From Niallia circulans (GTDB lineage: Bacteria > Bacillota > Bacilli > Bacillales > Cytobacillaceae): a stretch of DNA of 64,000 nucleotides. The stretch's first letter is position 1. The number at the start of each line of letters is the position of its first letter. This document shows positions 25,498 through 34,400 of the stretch, piece by piece. The translations under genes were made by a program, and so were the position numbers. The notes under the pieces are model-generated. The model ran no database searches, had not been told where the DNA came from, and worked only from the letters and a program-made list of their open reading frames with translations. The stretch is from positions 186,001-250,000 of the forward strand of contig NZ_RIBP01000004.1 in NCBI RefSeq assembly GCF_007273535.1. The letters run 5' to 3'.

Positions 25498-25516
25498 GAA
25501 TAAAAGGTGATTAAAC

Positions 25517-26392
25517 ATGACTGAAAAAGATTTGTCTACATCCAACCCGAAAACAGCCGAAGACAATTGCCCTGATAGCAAACCCCTTGAAATATACATG
25601 TTTGTCGATCCCTTATGTCCTGAGTGTTGGGCTTTAGAACCAATCATTAAAAAGCTCCAGATCGAATATGGCCAGTATTTTTCCTTAAAGCATGTTTTAA
25701 GCGGCAGATTAGCAACATTAAATATGAATAAAAAAACGAAATACGAAAATATTGCCGAGCTTTGGGAAAAAACGGCATGCAGAACTGGCATGTCATGTGA
25801 TGGATCTCTTTGGTATGAAAACCCAATTGTTTCACCGTATCTAGCTTCCATTGCTTTAAAGGCAGCAGAATTACAGGGACGTAAATGCGGCATACGTTTT
25901 TTAAGAAAACTGCAAGAAATGCTTTTTCTCGAGAAACAGAATATTGCTACATTTGATGTGTTAAAAGCCTGTGCTGCAAGTGTCGGTCTTGATGTTGTCG
26001 AGTTCGTCGCCGATATTCATTCAGCAAGTGCAGCTAAAGCCTTTCAATGTGATATGAAGATTACTTCCGAAATGGAAGTTTCAGAAATTCCTACATTGGT
26101 TTTCTTTAATGAAAATATAGAAGAAGAAGGAATTAAAGTTACCGGCTACTATCCTTATGAGGTATACGTTCAAATTATTGAAGAAATGCTGCAAATTGTT
26201 CCAGAAAAGGCAGATCCACCTCCATTGGAGTCTTTCTTAAAGTGCTTTAACCTTGTGGCATCAAAAGAACTTTCCGTCGTTTATAATAAGTCCATTCAAG
26301 AGATGGAAAGGGAAATGAAGAAGCTGCAGCTTAAACAGCTGGTTGAACAAATTCCTGCAAAGTACGGTATGTTTTGGAAGTATATTGGCTAA
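25517..26392 (+). CDS. spxH: ClpXP adaptor protein SpxH (YjbH)
   Basis: 291 residues, DsbA/thioredoxin-like fold. The N-terminal Cys34-x-x-Cys37 motif in [13 protein letters not shown] matches YjbH, followed by a long helical insert and a C-terminal extension ([19 protein letters not shown]). It binds Spx and delivers it to ClpXP, keeping Spx low without disulfide stress. The substrate gene spx lies 6.5 kb away in the same window. AAGGTGA precedes the ATG, and a strong terminator follows. Confidence 0.92.
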   Translation: MTEKDLSTSNPKTAEDNCPDSKPLEIYMFVDPLCPECWALEPIIKKLQIEYGQYFSLKHVLSGRLATLNMNKKTKYENIAELWEKTACRTGMSCDGSLWYENPIVSPYLASIALKAAELQGRKCGIRFLRKLQEMLFLEKQNIATFDVLKACAASVGLDVVEFVADIHSASAAKAFQCDMKITSEMEVSEIPTLVFFNENIEEEGIKVTGYYPYEVYVQIIEEMLQIVPEKADPPPLESFLKCFNLVASKELSVVYNKSIQEMEREMKKLQLKQLVEQIPAKYGMFWKYIG

Positions 26393-26417
26393 GCTTCGAA
26401 GTATAAAAAAATGACAT

Positions 26418-26456
26418 AAAAAAAGGGCTTGCTGTCTCAAGGCAAGGCCTTTTTTT
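26418..26456 (+). terminator. terminator after yjbI-spxH
   Basis: AAAAAAGGGCTTGC and GCAAGGCCTTTTTT pair at 13 of 14 positions, ending in T7. Confidence 0.85.
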
Positions 26457-26513
26457 ATAAACAAAGGGGATGGGAGAAATTTTTCACGGTCAAACAAAGG
26501 GGTATAAGTTTGT

Positions 26514-26588
26514 TTGTGATTAATTTCACAACACAATAATAACATATAATTAATATCACTATCAAGAAGTTTGTACATAAGTTCACAA
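26514..26588. promoter_or_regulatory. two Rex/Fnr-like palindromes upstream of small membrane protein
   Basis: Site 1 (26514-26531) is TTGTGATTAATTTCACAA. It fits the Fnr/Crp form TGTGA-N6-TCACA exactly and the Rex form TTGTGAA-N4-TTCACAA with one mismatch. Site 2 (26571-26588) is TTGTACATAAGTTCACAA, with 12 of 14 defined Rex positions. The sites are 57 bases apart. A weak promoter (TTCATA 26601-26606, TACATT 26625-26630) lies between them and the 58-residue gene at 26669. Confidence 0.5.
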
Positions 26589-26668
26589 AATAGACAAACT
26601 TTCATAACTTACTGTTCGCGCACATACATTATGGACAGGAACTCTTTTACAGAAAGGAGATAAATAAC

Positions 26669-26845
26669 ATGAAGGCAATTATCCCTATCTCACTGCTTCT
26701 TTGTATTCTGTTTGCTTTCTTTTTGAATATTCTTGGGCTTATGCGGATTTTCCCTATATATATAAGCTCTCCACTTCTTTTCCTTGCCCTATTTTTCTTT
26801 TTATCTTTTTTGAACAACCGAAAGAAGTTCAAAGGCTTCCATTAA
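26669..26845 (+). CDS. 58-residue small membrane protein
   Basis: The frame starts with MKAIIPISLLLCILFAFFLN and has two hydrophobic segments (residues 3-24 and 30-48), then the basic tail NNRKKFKGFH. AAAGGAGATAA is seven bases before the ATG, so translation is very likely. The two helices with a short turn (MRIFPIY) suggest a hairpin in the membrane with the tail inside. No known family is recognised. It has its own upstream region with Rex/Fnr-like palindromes and is convergent with pepF. Confidence 0.7.
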   Translation: MKAIIPISLLLCILFAFFLNILGLMRIFPIYISSPLLFLALFFFLSFLNNRKKFKGFH

Positions 26846-26858
26846 TAAAATCACAAAT

Positions 26859-26900
26859 AAAAAACCCGTAAATGTTAGAATGGTGTCTAACATTTACGGG
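26859..26900 (-). terminator. terminator after pepF
   Basis: CCCGTAAATGTTAGA and its perfect complement make a 15-bp stem with a 6-base loop. The plus-strand A tract before it supplies the U-tract for the minus strand. It probably also helps stop the convergent small gene. Confidence 0.9.
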
Positions 26901-26916
26901 GCAGCTCATATTTCCA

Positions 26917-28734
26917 TTAGGAAAGCAAGCTTTCCATTTCATTCAGCTTTTCTTCAAATACTTTGCAGGCTTCTCTAATTGGATCCTTGCTTGTCATGTC
27001 TACTCCAGCTTTTTTCAATACTTCTATTGGATAGTCAGAGCTTCCTGCTTTCAGGAAGTCCAAATAGCGGTCAACAGCAGGCTTTCCTTCTTCAAGAATC
27101 TGGCTGCTTAAAGCTGTCGCTGCACTAAAGCCTGTTGCGTATTGATACACATAATAATCATAATAAAAATGAGGGATTCTCGACCACTCTAACCCTATTT
27201 CTTCATCAATAATGATGTCTTCCTCTCCGAAATACTTTTGGTTTAGCTTATAGTATTCAGATGTAAATAGATCAGCAGTCAGCGCTTCATTATTTTGTGC
27301 CTTTTTATGAATAAGATGTTCGAATTCCGCGAACATTGTTTGGCGGAAAACAGTGCCTCTGAACCCCTCTAAGTAATGGTTCAGTAAATATAGACGCTTC
27401 TGTTCATCTGTAATGCTTTTTAACATATAGTCATTCAGCAATGCCTCATTACATGTTGAGGCTACCTCTGCAACAAATATTGAATAATCCCCATAAGCGT
27501 ATGGCTGAGATTTTCGTGTGTAATAACTGTGTACAGAATGCCCAAACTCATGTGCTAACGTAAACAAATTATTAACATTATCCTGCCAGTTCATTAAGAT
27601 ATATGGATTTGTTCCATATGCTCCAGATGAATATGCACCGCTTCGTTTTCCTTTATTCTCGTGAACATCCACCCAGCGGTTTTCAAAGCCTTCCTTCAAA
27701 ATGGACGAATACTCTTCTCCTAATGGAGCAAGCCCTTTAAGAATTAAGTCCTTCGCCTCTTCATAACTGATTTCCATCTTAACATCCTTAACAAGAGGAG
27801 TATATAAATCGTACATATGAAGCTTTTCAAGGCCAAGCACTTTTTTACGCAGCTTTACATAGCGATGCAGCAATGGTAAATACTCGTTGACTGTTTCCAC
27901 GAGGTTTTCATAGACCTGCTCTGGAATATTATTTGCTGCAAGGGCAGCATGGCGTGCTGATTTATAGTTACGCACATTTGCATTAAAAGTATGGTTCTTA
28001 ACTGTACCAGATAATGTAGAAGAGAACGTGTTCTTAAATTTCCCATAGGTATCATACACTGCTTTAAACGCATCATGACGTACTCGTTGGTCAGCACTTT
28101 CTAAAAAGCGGGTATAGCGACCATGCGTTACCTCCACTTCCTCCCCATTTTCATCTTTAATGCTTGGGAATTCAATATCTGCATTATTAAGCATGCCAAA
28201 TGTATTGCTTGAAGCATTTAATACTTCTGAAGCCTGCGCAAGAAGCGCTTCTTGATCTGCAGTAAGTACATGCGGACGTTGCAGGTTAATTTCTTCTAAT
28301 GTTTGCTCATATAATTTCAGCTCTTCCTTCTCATTAAGAAAGCCTTGAATTATTGCTTCATCAATGGAAAGAAGCTCTGGAACGATATATGCCAGCGCAC
28401 TTCCAGCTTGTGCATATAGATTTTTAATGCGACCATCAAGCCCTTGATAAAAGCCATTTGTCGTATCTTGATCATAGCGCATATGTGCATATGTATATAA
28501 TTTCCCTAGACGGCTTAAAAGGCTATCCTGGTACTGAAGTGCTTCGTATAAAACATCTGCACTTTCAGATAGCTTTCCTTGATAGTCAGCAGCCTTCTCT
28601 GACAGTGTCTTAACCTCTTCATACTCTTTATTCCAATCATCATCTGACGGGAAGATGTCTTCAAGCCTCCATGTGTCTTCCACTTGAACCTCATTACGCA
28701 AAGGCAGTTTTTTTACAGCTGATTCATTTGACAT
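26917..28734 (-). CDS. pepF: oligoendopeptidase F
   Basis: 605 residues, M3-family zinc metallopeptidase. The catalytic HEFGH motif is at 395-399, with a downstream Glu in FVAEVASTCNEALLN completing the zinc site. It cuts short peptides of roughly 6-20 residues in the cytoplasm. The start is the ATG at 28734 with GGAGG upstream; 39 further codons are open but have no ribosome site. It lies next to coiA as in B. subtilis (yjbG). It may process peptides imported by the Opp/App systems in this window, but that is inference. Confidence 0.93.
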   Translation of the reverse strand: MSNESAVKKLPLRNEVQVEDTWRLEDIFPSDDDWNKEYEEVKTLSEKAADYQGKLSESADVLYEALQYQDSLLSRLGKLYTYAHMRYDQDTTNGFYQGLDGRIKNLYAQAGSALAYIVPELLSIDEAIIQGFLNEKEELKLYEQTLEEINLQRPHVLTADQEALLAQASEVLNASSNTFGMLNNADIEFPSIKDENGEEVEVTHGRYTRFLESADQRVRHDAFKAVYDTYGKFKNTFSSTLSGTVKNHTFNANVRNYKSARHAALAANNIPEQVYENLVETVNEYLPLLHRYVKLRKKVLGLEKLHMYDLYTPLVKDVKMEISYEEAKDLILKGLAPLGEEYSSILKEGFENRWVDVHENKGKRSGAYSSGAYGTNPYILMNWQDNVNNLFTLAHEFGHSVHSYYTRKSQPYAYGDYSIFVAEVASTCNEALLNDYMLKSITDEQKRLYLLNHYLEGFRGTVFRQTMFAEFEHLIHKKAQNNEALTADLFTSEYYKLNQKYFGEEDIIIDEEIGLEWSRIPHFYYDYYVYQYATGFSAATALSSQILEEGKPAVDRYLDFLKAGSSDYPIEVLKKAGVDMTSKDPIREACKVFEEKLNEMESLLS

Positions 28735-28890
28735 ATAAATCCTCCAATCTTTCATTCGGATTTCGAAAATAATTCCTATCCGATATTTTCTATCTATTAT
28801 AACTAAATTCCTGCTCTTAATTAAACTTTTGTGCTTTGCTAAGCTTAGCATATGTATCTTTTACCGATTTCATTATTGTATTTTTCCTTC

Positions 28891-30060
28891 CTAACATGAA
28901 AGCCAACCGCCTTTTTGCATCCTTTTATAAAACATATCCTCCTCTGTCACAATATTGTTATTGGATATGCAAGTATCCTCAGCCTTTTTATAAAAATGCG
29001 GGCGAACTTCTTCAATTTCCTTACATTTTAGAAGTACATTTATATAGTTGTTAACCGCAGCCCGATAATCGCCTTTAAGGCTTGGAAGGCTTCTAACTTG
29101 AACTTCCCCCCTTTGTATTCTAGCAAGGAAGGCTCTGTGAATTTTGTGCAAGGAAATAATCTTCCCTTGCAATAAAAAGCTGTCCATGTACAAATAAGAC
29201 TGCCAAATTAACGGGGATGTTATTAATCGTATTCCTTCAGTTAGAGGGATTCCGATGGTCGGTGGAAGAAAATGTGGATGCAAACCATGTTGATACAGTT
29301 CTCGTAAAAAGCGATCATTCTCCTTTGTAGGGTAATGAAGCTGGTGGTTCTTTTGATTGCGGATGAAGTTTTTCCAAATATTGCAAGAGAAATCATTGAA
29401 ATAGCTATACCTGTTTCCTTCGAGTGTTAACGTATCCAATGGAAGTTTTAAACTTGAGGAGAAGGCTTTTACTTTTGATATGGGGAAAAGGGTATGAAGA
29501 AGGTGGAAGGCTTGTTGCTTTGGGCAATAGGTTGGCAACATATAAATATCTTGATATTTAGTTAGAAAGGATGCTTGAAAATCAGATAGACGGCATAATC
29601 CATTCTCCATCTTTATATGTTTATGACCGAGGATCCATATTGGCTGGTAGTTAGCTTTTTTATATTGCTGTGTGCGTTTGATTATCGAGGAAATTGGAAT
29701 GGAGGAGCATTGAAATTCAAGGACAATATATGTGTTTTTCCATATGAAGCCTATGTCGCCTCTTTGCTTAATAGCAGGAAAGTACGGCTCCAGCTCTGGA
29801 TTCATTCCTAGTTCCTTAAGTCGCTCAAAAAGCTGCAGCTTGCCTTGTAAATGATAGCTAGATTCTGATTCACTGCTGCTTTCACAAGTATTGTCCTTTT
29901 GGTGAGCGAAATGGGGCAGTCGCTTTTCACCTCGTTTTAATATCACGCTATTGCCACACGCTGGACAATAGCATTTGGATTGCCTTTCAGCCAGCACAAG
30001 ACTCATGTTAAAGTCTGCTGCATACACCATTATTCCTTTTTCATTTAGTGCTGTAAACAA
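28891..30060 (-). CDS. coiA: competence protein CoiA
   Basis: 389 residues. The N-terminal zinc-finger-like unit has CPACGNSVILKRGEKRLPHFAH. A nuclease-like core follows, with GFIWKNTYIVLEFQCSSIPIS near 100-140, resembling a PD-(D/E)XK fold. CoiA acts after DNA uptake and promotes recombination during transformation. The best start is TTG at 30060, ten bases after GAGGAG, giving the usual N-terminus MFTALNEKG; an earlier in-frame TTG lacks a site. Expression in B. subtilis needs ComK. I did not find a clear ComK box here. It is 44 bases downstream of cls. Confidence 0.9.
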   Translation of the reverse strand: MFTALNEKGIMVYAADFNMSLVLAERQSKCYCPACGNSVILKRGEKRLPHFAHQKDNTCESSSESESSYHLQGKLQLFERLKELGMNPELEPYFPAIKQRGDIGFIWKNTYIVLEFQCSSIPISSIIKRTQQYKKANYQPIWILGHKHIKMENGLCRLSDFQASFLTKYQDIYMLPTYCPKQQAFHLLHTLFPISKVKAFSSSLKLPLDTLTLEGNRYSYFNDFSCNIWKNFIRNQKNHQLHYPTKENDRFLRELYQHGLHPHFLPPTIGIPLTEGIRLITSPLIWQSYLYMDSFLLQGKIISLHKIHRAFLARIQRGEVQVRSLPSLKGDYRAAVNNYINVLLKCKEIEEVRPHFYKKAEDTCISNNNIVTEEDMFYKRMQKGGWLSC

Positions 30061-30104
30061 TGTTAAATCACTCCTCTTTGAAATACTTCTCAAGGCTTCC
30101 TTCC

Positions 30105-31622
30105 TTATAAAAGCGGAGAAAGCAGCCTTGAGGTAGATTCTAAAATTCGGTAACCAACATGCCTTTTATTAAAAGTTTCTATATCAAGCTCTACAGCATC
30201 TTTCAAGTCCTTTAAAAAAATTCTTGACAGCTTTTTCGTGCTTTTTGTTTTGTATAAAAAGGCACTTACTTCAAAGTTTAAATGGAAGCTGCGCATATCC
30301 ATGTTGCATGTCCCTATTGAAGCAATTTCGCTGTCCACAATTAATAGCTTGCTGTGCATAAAGCCTTTTTCATATTCATATATACGAACTCCTGCATCCA
30401 TTAATTCTGGAAAATACGATCTGGACGCATGAAACACAATTCTTTTATCTGGTTTATTTGGGACGAGAATCCGAACATCTATGCCGCTTAAGGACGCAAT
30501 TCTGATTGCTGACAAAATATCCTCATCGGGAATGAAATAAGGGCTGGCAATCCAGATGGATTTAGTAGCAGATGTCATCATCGAGAAGAAAATGCTTTTT
30601 ATTACACTCCATTCATTATCAGGACCACCTGCAATTAACTGCACCCCACCATGACTGTTATCCTCTGCAATAGGAGTAAGATAATCTGCCGTTAAAAAAC
30701 TGCTGTTTGTCATATAGTACCAGTCCTGTAAAAATATCAACTGCAGTGAGCGAACAGCTTCACCCTTTACCATAAGATGAGTATCCCGCCAAAAGCCAAT
30801 CGACGGATTTTTCCCCAAATATTCATCTCCGATATTAAGTCCCCCAACAAACCCAATATTTCCATCAATCACAATAATCTTCCGATGATTCCGGAAATTA
30901 AATTTGCTGTTTAAAACAGGGACTCTCACTGGTCCAAATGCGACAATTTCAATGCCTGCCTGCCTCATTTCATGAATGTATCGCTTGGAAAGCTGCCATG
31001 ATCCAACAGCATCATATAAAAACCTTATTTTCACACCTTGTTGAGCCTTTTCAATCAGCACATCCTTTATTTGCTGGCCAATATCATCATGTCTGACTAT
31101 GTAATATTCAAAATGGATATGATGCTTTGCTTTTTTTAGCTCTGTTAAAATACAAGAAAATGTCTCATTTCCATTTGTCAGAATTGTGGAGGATGTACCA
31201 AATGAAATCGGGCTGTTCCCAATTTTTTCTGCCAAGCGGAATAAATTCTGCTGATGTACGTCCATTTCCTGTAATCGTTCTTCTGTTCCCACACCGATTT
31301 CTCTTTCAATCCGCAAGAATGCCTGTTTATCAAGAAAGTACTTCTTTCGGTATATTCTTTCTTTTCGATAGTTGCGTCCAAATAATAAATAAAAGATAAA
31401 ACCAACCACGGGAAAGCTTCCAAGAACAACTAACCATGTCAATGTTTGCGTAGGATGTCTGTTTTCGAAAAAAATGACAAATCCTATAAAAATGACACAG
31501 AGACTGATAATTAAACTAAGCTGTCCAAAGATTCCGCCTTTTATCGTGATGAAAAAATTAAAAACATACACAAATAGTCCTGCTGCTCCTAAAAAAACAC
31601 CAAGTCTTGCTGTATGGTTCAT
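30105..31622 (-). CDS. cls: cardiolipin synthase
   Basis: 505 residues, phospholipase-D superfamily. Two N-terminal transmembrane helices (about 5-60) and two HKD motifs, HRKIIVIDG (first) and HSKLLIVDS (second), each followed by the GG/GT turn, define a bacterial Cls. It joins two phosphatidylglycerols to cardiolipin plus glycerol at the membrane. The ATG at 31622 follows AGGTG; two ATGs just upstream lack a site. In B. subtilis no cls stands between mecA and coiA, so this is a local insertion relative to that order. Confidence 0.92.
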   Translation of the reverse strand: MNHTARLGVFLGAAGLFVYVFNFFITIKGGIFGQLSLIISLCVIFIGFVIFFENRHPTQTLTWLVVLGSFPVVGFIFYLLFGRNYRKERIYRKKYFLDKQAFLRIEREIGVGTEERLQEMDVHQQNLFRLAEKIGNSPISFGTSSTILTNGNETFSCILTELKKAKHHIHFEYYIVRHDDIGQQIKDVLIEKAQQGVKIRFLYDAVGSWQLSKRYIHEMRQAGIEIVAFGPVRVPVLNSKFNFRNHRKIIVIDGNIGFVGGLNIGDEYLGKNPSIGFWRDTHLMVKGEAVRSLQLIFLQDWYYMTNSSFLTADYLTPIAEDNSHGGVQLIAGGPDNEWSVIKSIFFSMMTSATKSIWIASPYFIPDEDILSAIRIASLSGIDVRILVPNKPDKRIVFHASRSYFPELMDAGVRIYEYEKGFMHSKLLIVDSEIASIGTCNMDMRSFHLNFEVSAFLYKTKSTKKLSRIFLKDLKDAVELDIETFNKRHVGYRILESTSRLLSPLL

Positions 31623-31674
31623 GGTAACACCTGCCATCATTGCAAAAGTAGTCTCATCATATGCTTAAACTAAA

Positions 31675-31806
31675 AAAATAAAGAGCCTGTTCCCTGTAAG
31701 GTGAAATCCACCATTACAACTTCTACTATATAGATGCTATCCATGAACTATATATAGACTTTATAATGTAAATTTCTTGCCCTACATTTGAACAAGCTCT
31801 TATTTT
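31675..31806. repeat. inverted repeat flanking the cls-mecA gap
   Basis: AATAAAGAGCCTGTTC near the left end and GAACAAGCTCTTATT at the right end are inverted copies with one mismatch and one indel, enclosing about 100 A/T-rich bases without a gene. The right copy touches the mecA stop. It may be a long hairpin that ends mecA transcription, or the remnant of a small inverted-repeat element. Confidence 0.4.
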
Positions 31807-32464
31807 ATTTAAAGTATTTTCGTAACTCCATAAATACTTCATCTTCTATAATTACTTTACCGTATTCTTCAATAACGTGTATCGTTGTTTGAGTTTCTTG
31901 TCCATACTCAAGGAGAATACTTAACGCGTTGTCGATTTCATCTTCATCTATCTCTTCATCAAGGAACTGTACATACAAGAAGTATTGATTTTTGTAATTG
32001 TAAAGCTTCGTATCAATTCCTTCCAGTCCATGAAGTTTGCTTAATGATATTAAGTCTTCAAAGTCTTTAAATCCAATTAGAAACTCAAGATTTTCTCCGA
32101 AATCATCTTCTCCATCTTTCACTGTAAAGTGCTGATCCATTAAATCCTCGAATCTTTCATCTAAAGGCAAATCCTTCAGCTTGTCTTCCGGAATAGATAT
32201 TTCGAATTTCTGGCCATCCTTTGAAAGCTGGGCTCTTGTAACAAGAATTTCAAGACCTTTATCCAATGCTTGAACTTGAATCCATAATGGACCATCTAGG
32301 ATAAAATCTTCTTCTTGATGAACTTCATCCATCATTTCCCAAAAAAGCTCTTCGCTTCTTTCTCGGTTATACCAGATTTCCTCTCGCTTAAAGCCGCGTT
32401 CCTCTATATCAATATACGAAATATAAAACTTAACTGTATGATCATTAATACGTTCAATTTCCAT
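31805..32464 (-). CDS. mecA: adaptor protein MecA
   Basis: 219 residues, close to the B. subtilis 218. The N-terminal substrate-binding part (MEIERINDHTVKFYISYIDIEERGF) and C-terminal ClpC-binding domain (FKDFEDLISLSKLHGLEG...YFLYVQF) are separated by an acidic linker. MecA binds ComK and other clients and delivers them to ClpC-ClpP, and so blocks competence until ComS frees ComK. GGGAGTG precedes the ATG. It lies between spx and cls/coiA. Confidence 0.95.
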   Translation of the reverse strand: MEIERINDHTVKFYISYIDIEERGFKREEIWYNRERSEELFWEMMDEVHQEEDFILDGPLWIQVQALDKGLEILVTRAQLSKDGQKFEISIPEDKLKDLPLDERFEDLMDQHFTVKDGEDDFGENLEFLIGFKDFEDLISLSKLHGLEGIDTKLYNYKNQYFLYVQFLDEEIDEDEIDNALSILLEYGQETQTTIHVIEEYGKVIIEDEVFMELRKYFK

Positions 32465-32811
32465 TCTGCAACACTCCCTTCAAGCTATAATGGAAGGGAC
32501 TAAACCCCCATACAGATATTCGTTTTATTCCAATTTTCATTTTAGAATAGAAGGCCAAATGCTATTGTACCTTGTACTTTATATTTTATGACAAAACCTC
32601 TTTAAATGGAATTAAAATATCCTGAAATCAGCAAAAACCAATATATGCCTAAGTTTTCGGTTTATTTGCTCGAAGATTATGGAGTTTCTTTTTATTAGCG
32701 TATTCACTTTAAGCTATATTTAGTAGTATTACCTCAGGAAATTATTTTCAAACCATTTTCCATCTGAAAGGCTTGTCTTTTAAACAAATCATTTGATCTT
32801 CACAATATAGG

Positions 32812-32868
32812 AAAAAAGGTCTGACTATACTGCCCAGCAGAATGCAGGGCAGCTCTTTAGCCAGACCT
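32812..32868 (-). terminator. terminator after spx
   Basis: AGGTCTG (32817-32823) pairs with CAGACCT (32862-32868). An inner TGCCC/GGGCA pair extends the hairpin, and a T run follows on the minus strand. The rest of the 435-base mecA-spx gap (32465-32811) is A/T-rich and shows no gene or clear signal other than the expected mecA promoter. Confidence 0.75.
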
Positions 32869-32900
32869 ATATATTATTTATCATTTTCATTTAAAGTAAG

Positions 32901-33296
32901 TTAATTTACTAAACGCTGTGCTTCACGCAATTGGAATGTTCTAACTTTCCTTGGAAGGAAGCGGCGTATTTCATCTTCATTATAACCAACCTGAAGCCTT
33001 TTTTCGTCCAGTATAATCGGACGACGCAATAATCCAGGATTATCCTTAATTAACTCGAATAAGTTTTGTAAAGGCATTGTTTCAAGATTAACATTCAGCT
33101 TTTGGAATGTTTTGCTTCTTGTAGAAATAATCTCATCTGTACCGTCTTCTGTCATACGAAGAATTTCTTTGATTTCATCGATGGACAACGGTTCTGAGAA
33201 TATATTTCTTTCTTTGTATGCAATTTCATGTTCCTCTAACCATGCTTTTGCTTTTCTGCAGGATGTACAACTTGGTGAAGTGTATAATGTTACCAT
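32901..33296 (-). CDS. spx: transcriptional regulator Spx
   Basis: 131 residues, the standard size. The ArsC-like fold carries the redox switch Cys10-x-x-Cys13 (SPSCTSCRK) and the [29 protein letters not shown]-terminal core. Spx binds the alpha subunit of RNA polymerase and reprogrammes transcription under disulfide stress. It is degraded by ClpXP with the help of SpxH, also in this window. GGGAGTG lies 11 bases before the ATG. B. subtilis has the same gene neighbours, yjbC upstream and mecA downstream. Confidence 0.96.
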   Translation of the reverse strand: MVTLYTSPSCTSCRKAKAWLEEHEIAYKERNIFSEPLSIDEIKEILRMTEDGTDEIISTRSKTFQKLNVNLETMPLQNLFELIKDNPGLLRRPIILDEKRLQVGYNEDEIRRFLPRKVRTFQLREAQRLVN

Positions 33297-33797
33297 TTTA
33301 CAAATTCACACTCCCTTTATTTAGACATGTATTTAGACTACTAGTTAATTCAAAAATAAATACTTGAGTATGTTATATTCTTAAATTGTAATTAATTTAA
33401 TCAAGTAATTTATATTAATTATTATACACCAATTACAAGTAATTTGGTATAGTTTTTTTTAATATGATTTGCTGAGCTTTTTTAAGAATTGCTTATATTT
33501 ACTCGTACGCCGCCATAACGGTGTTTGCGCCTGTTAACCACCTGCCCTTTTCCTTTATTTCTTAGAAAACACTTAAGAAATTCAGGCTAATTAAATTGCT
33601 TACTATTATAGACGATTGAGATGCAAAAAGGTTTCATTTTTTTATGGCGCTTTTTGATTTCCTTGTTTAATCTTATTAGTATCACTTATACCCGTTTGTC
33701 CCACATTCTTAAACCTATTATCTATTCTCAATTAAGAATCATTTATTGAAAATAGGATAGAAACATACATACGGTTTCCATAAGTTTTCAAATATAG
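33297..33797. other. 501-base A/T-rich gap upstream of spx
   Basis: No gene is supported. The part near 33409-33427 is an imperfect A/T palindrome (TTATATTAATTATTATA) that is loosely similar to a PerR box. On the minus strand TATAAT at about 33421-33426 could be a -10 element for spx. In B. subtilis spx has several promoters including PerR-controlled ones, so a complex leader is plausible. No terminator for yjbC is obvious. Confidence 0.4.
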
Positions 33798-34373
33798 TCA
33801 AATTTCGTCAAATATATCTTTTCGGTTTTGCGCTTCATCAAATTGGACTGCCTGTTCAACTGGTTCATAGGACTTTCCATAAAAATGTTTGTCCTTATAC
33901 GTATGAATTTTTTCATATGTCCGAACCAGTGCTTCATATACCAGCTCTTCCGAATCATTACTTGGAGACCAAAATAGTATTTCCATTACATTAACCTCAT
34001 TTGTGGCTAATGATCTCCTTTTGTAGCCGATGGTTTTCGCGTGCTGAAAGCCCTCCCGCTGATAAAATTTCAAACGTTTTTTTGTATCTGTATCTGCATA
34101 ATTGACCGGCTCGACTTCAAGTATAATCGGCTTCCCTTTTTGCTTAAGCTGTTCTAAAAGCTTATGTCCAAGTCCTTGCCCTCTTGATTCGCCTGAAACA
34201 AACAGATAATCAATAAAAATAAAATCGTCTGCTTCTGCATACATAAGAACATGATGCTTGCCTTCATTCTTATGGTATATCTCAGGGAAATCCTCTAATA
34301 ATGCTTCCATATGCTCCTGAGATTTCATCTCTTCGATTGGAAAATACTCATTTAGCTTTTCATACCAATGCAT
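33798..34373 (-). CDS. yjbC: GNAT-family acetyltransferase YjbC
   Basis: 191 residues from the ATG at 34373, seven bases after AGGAGAG; the frame is open six codons upstream. The GNAT acetyl-CoA loop is visible as SRGQGLGHKLLEQLK, preceded by the strand FIFIDYLFVSG. It lies directly upstream of spx, as in B. subtilis, where the two can be cotranscribed. The acetylated substrate is not known; some link to thiol stress has been proposed from the shared operon. Confidence 0.85.
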   Translation of the reverse strand: MHWYEKLNEYFPIEEMKSQEHMEALLEDFPEIYHKNEGKHHVLMYAEADDFIFIDYLFVSGESRGQGLGHKLLEQLKQKGKPIILEVEPVNYADTDTKKRLKFYQREGFQHAKTIGYKRRSLATNEVNVMEILFWSPSNDSEELVYEALVRTYEKIHTYKDKHFYGKSYEPVEQAVQFDEAQNRKDIFDEI

Positions 34374-34400
34374 ATTGATCTCTCCTATCATCGTTGTTCA

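Noticed and set aside
25447..25893. 148-codon open frame antisense to yjbI-spxH
   Set aside because: It overlaps two well-supported genes, has no ribosome site and resembles no protein.
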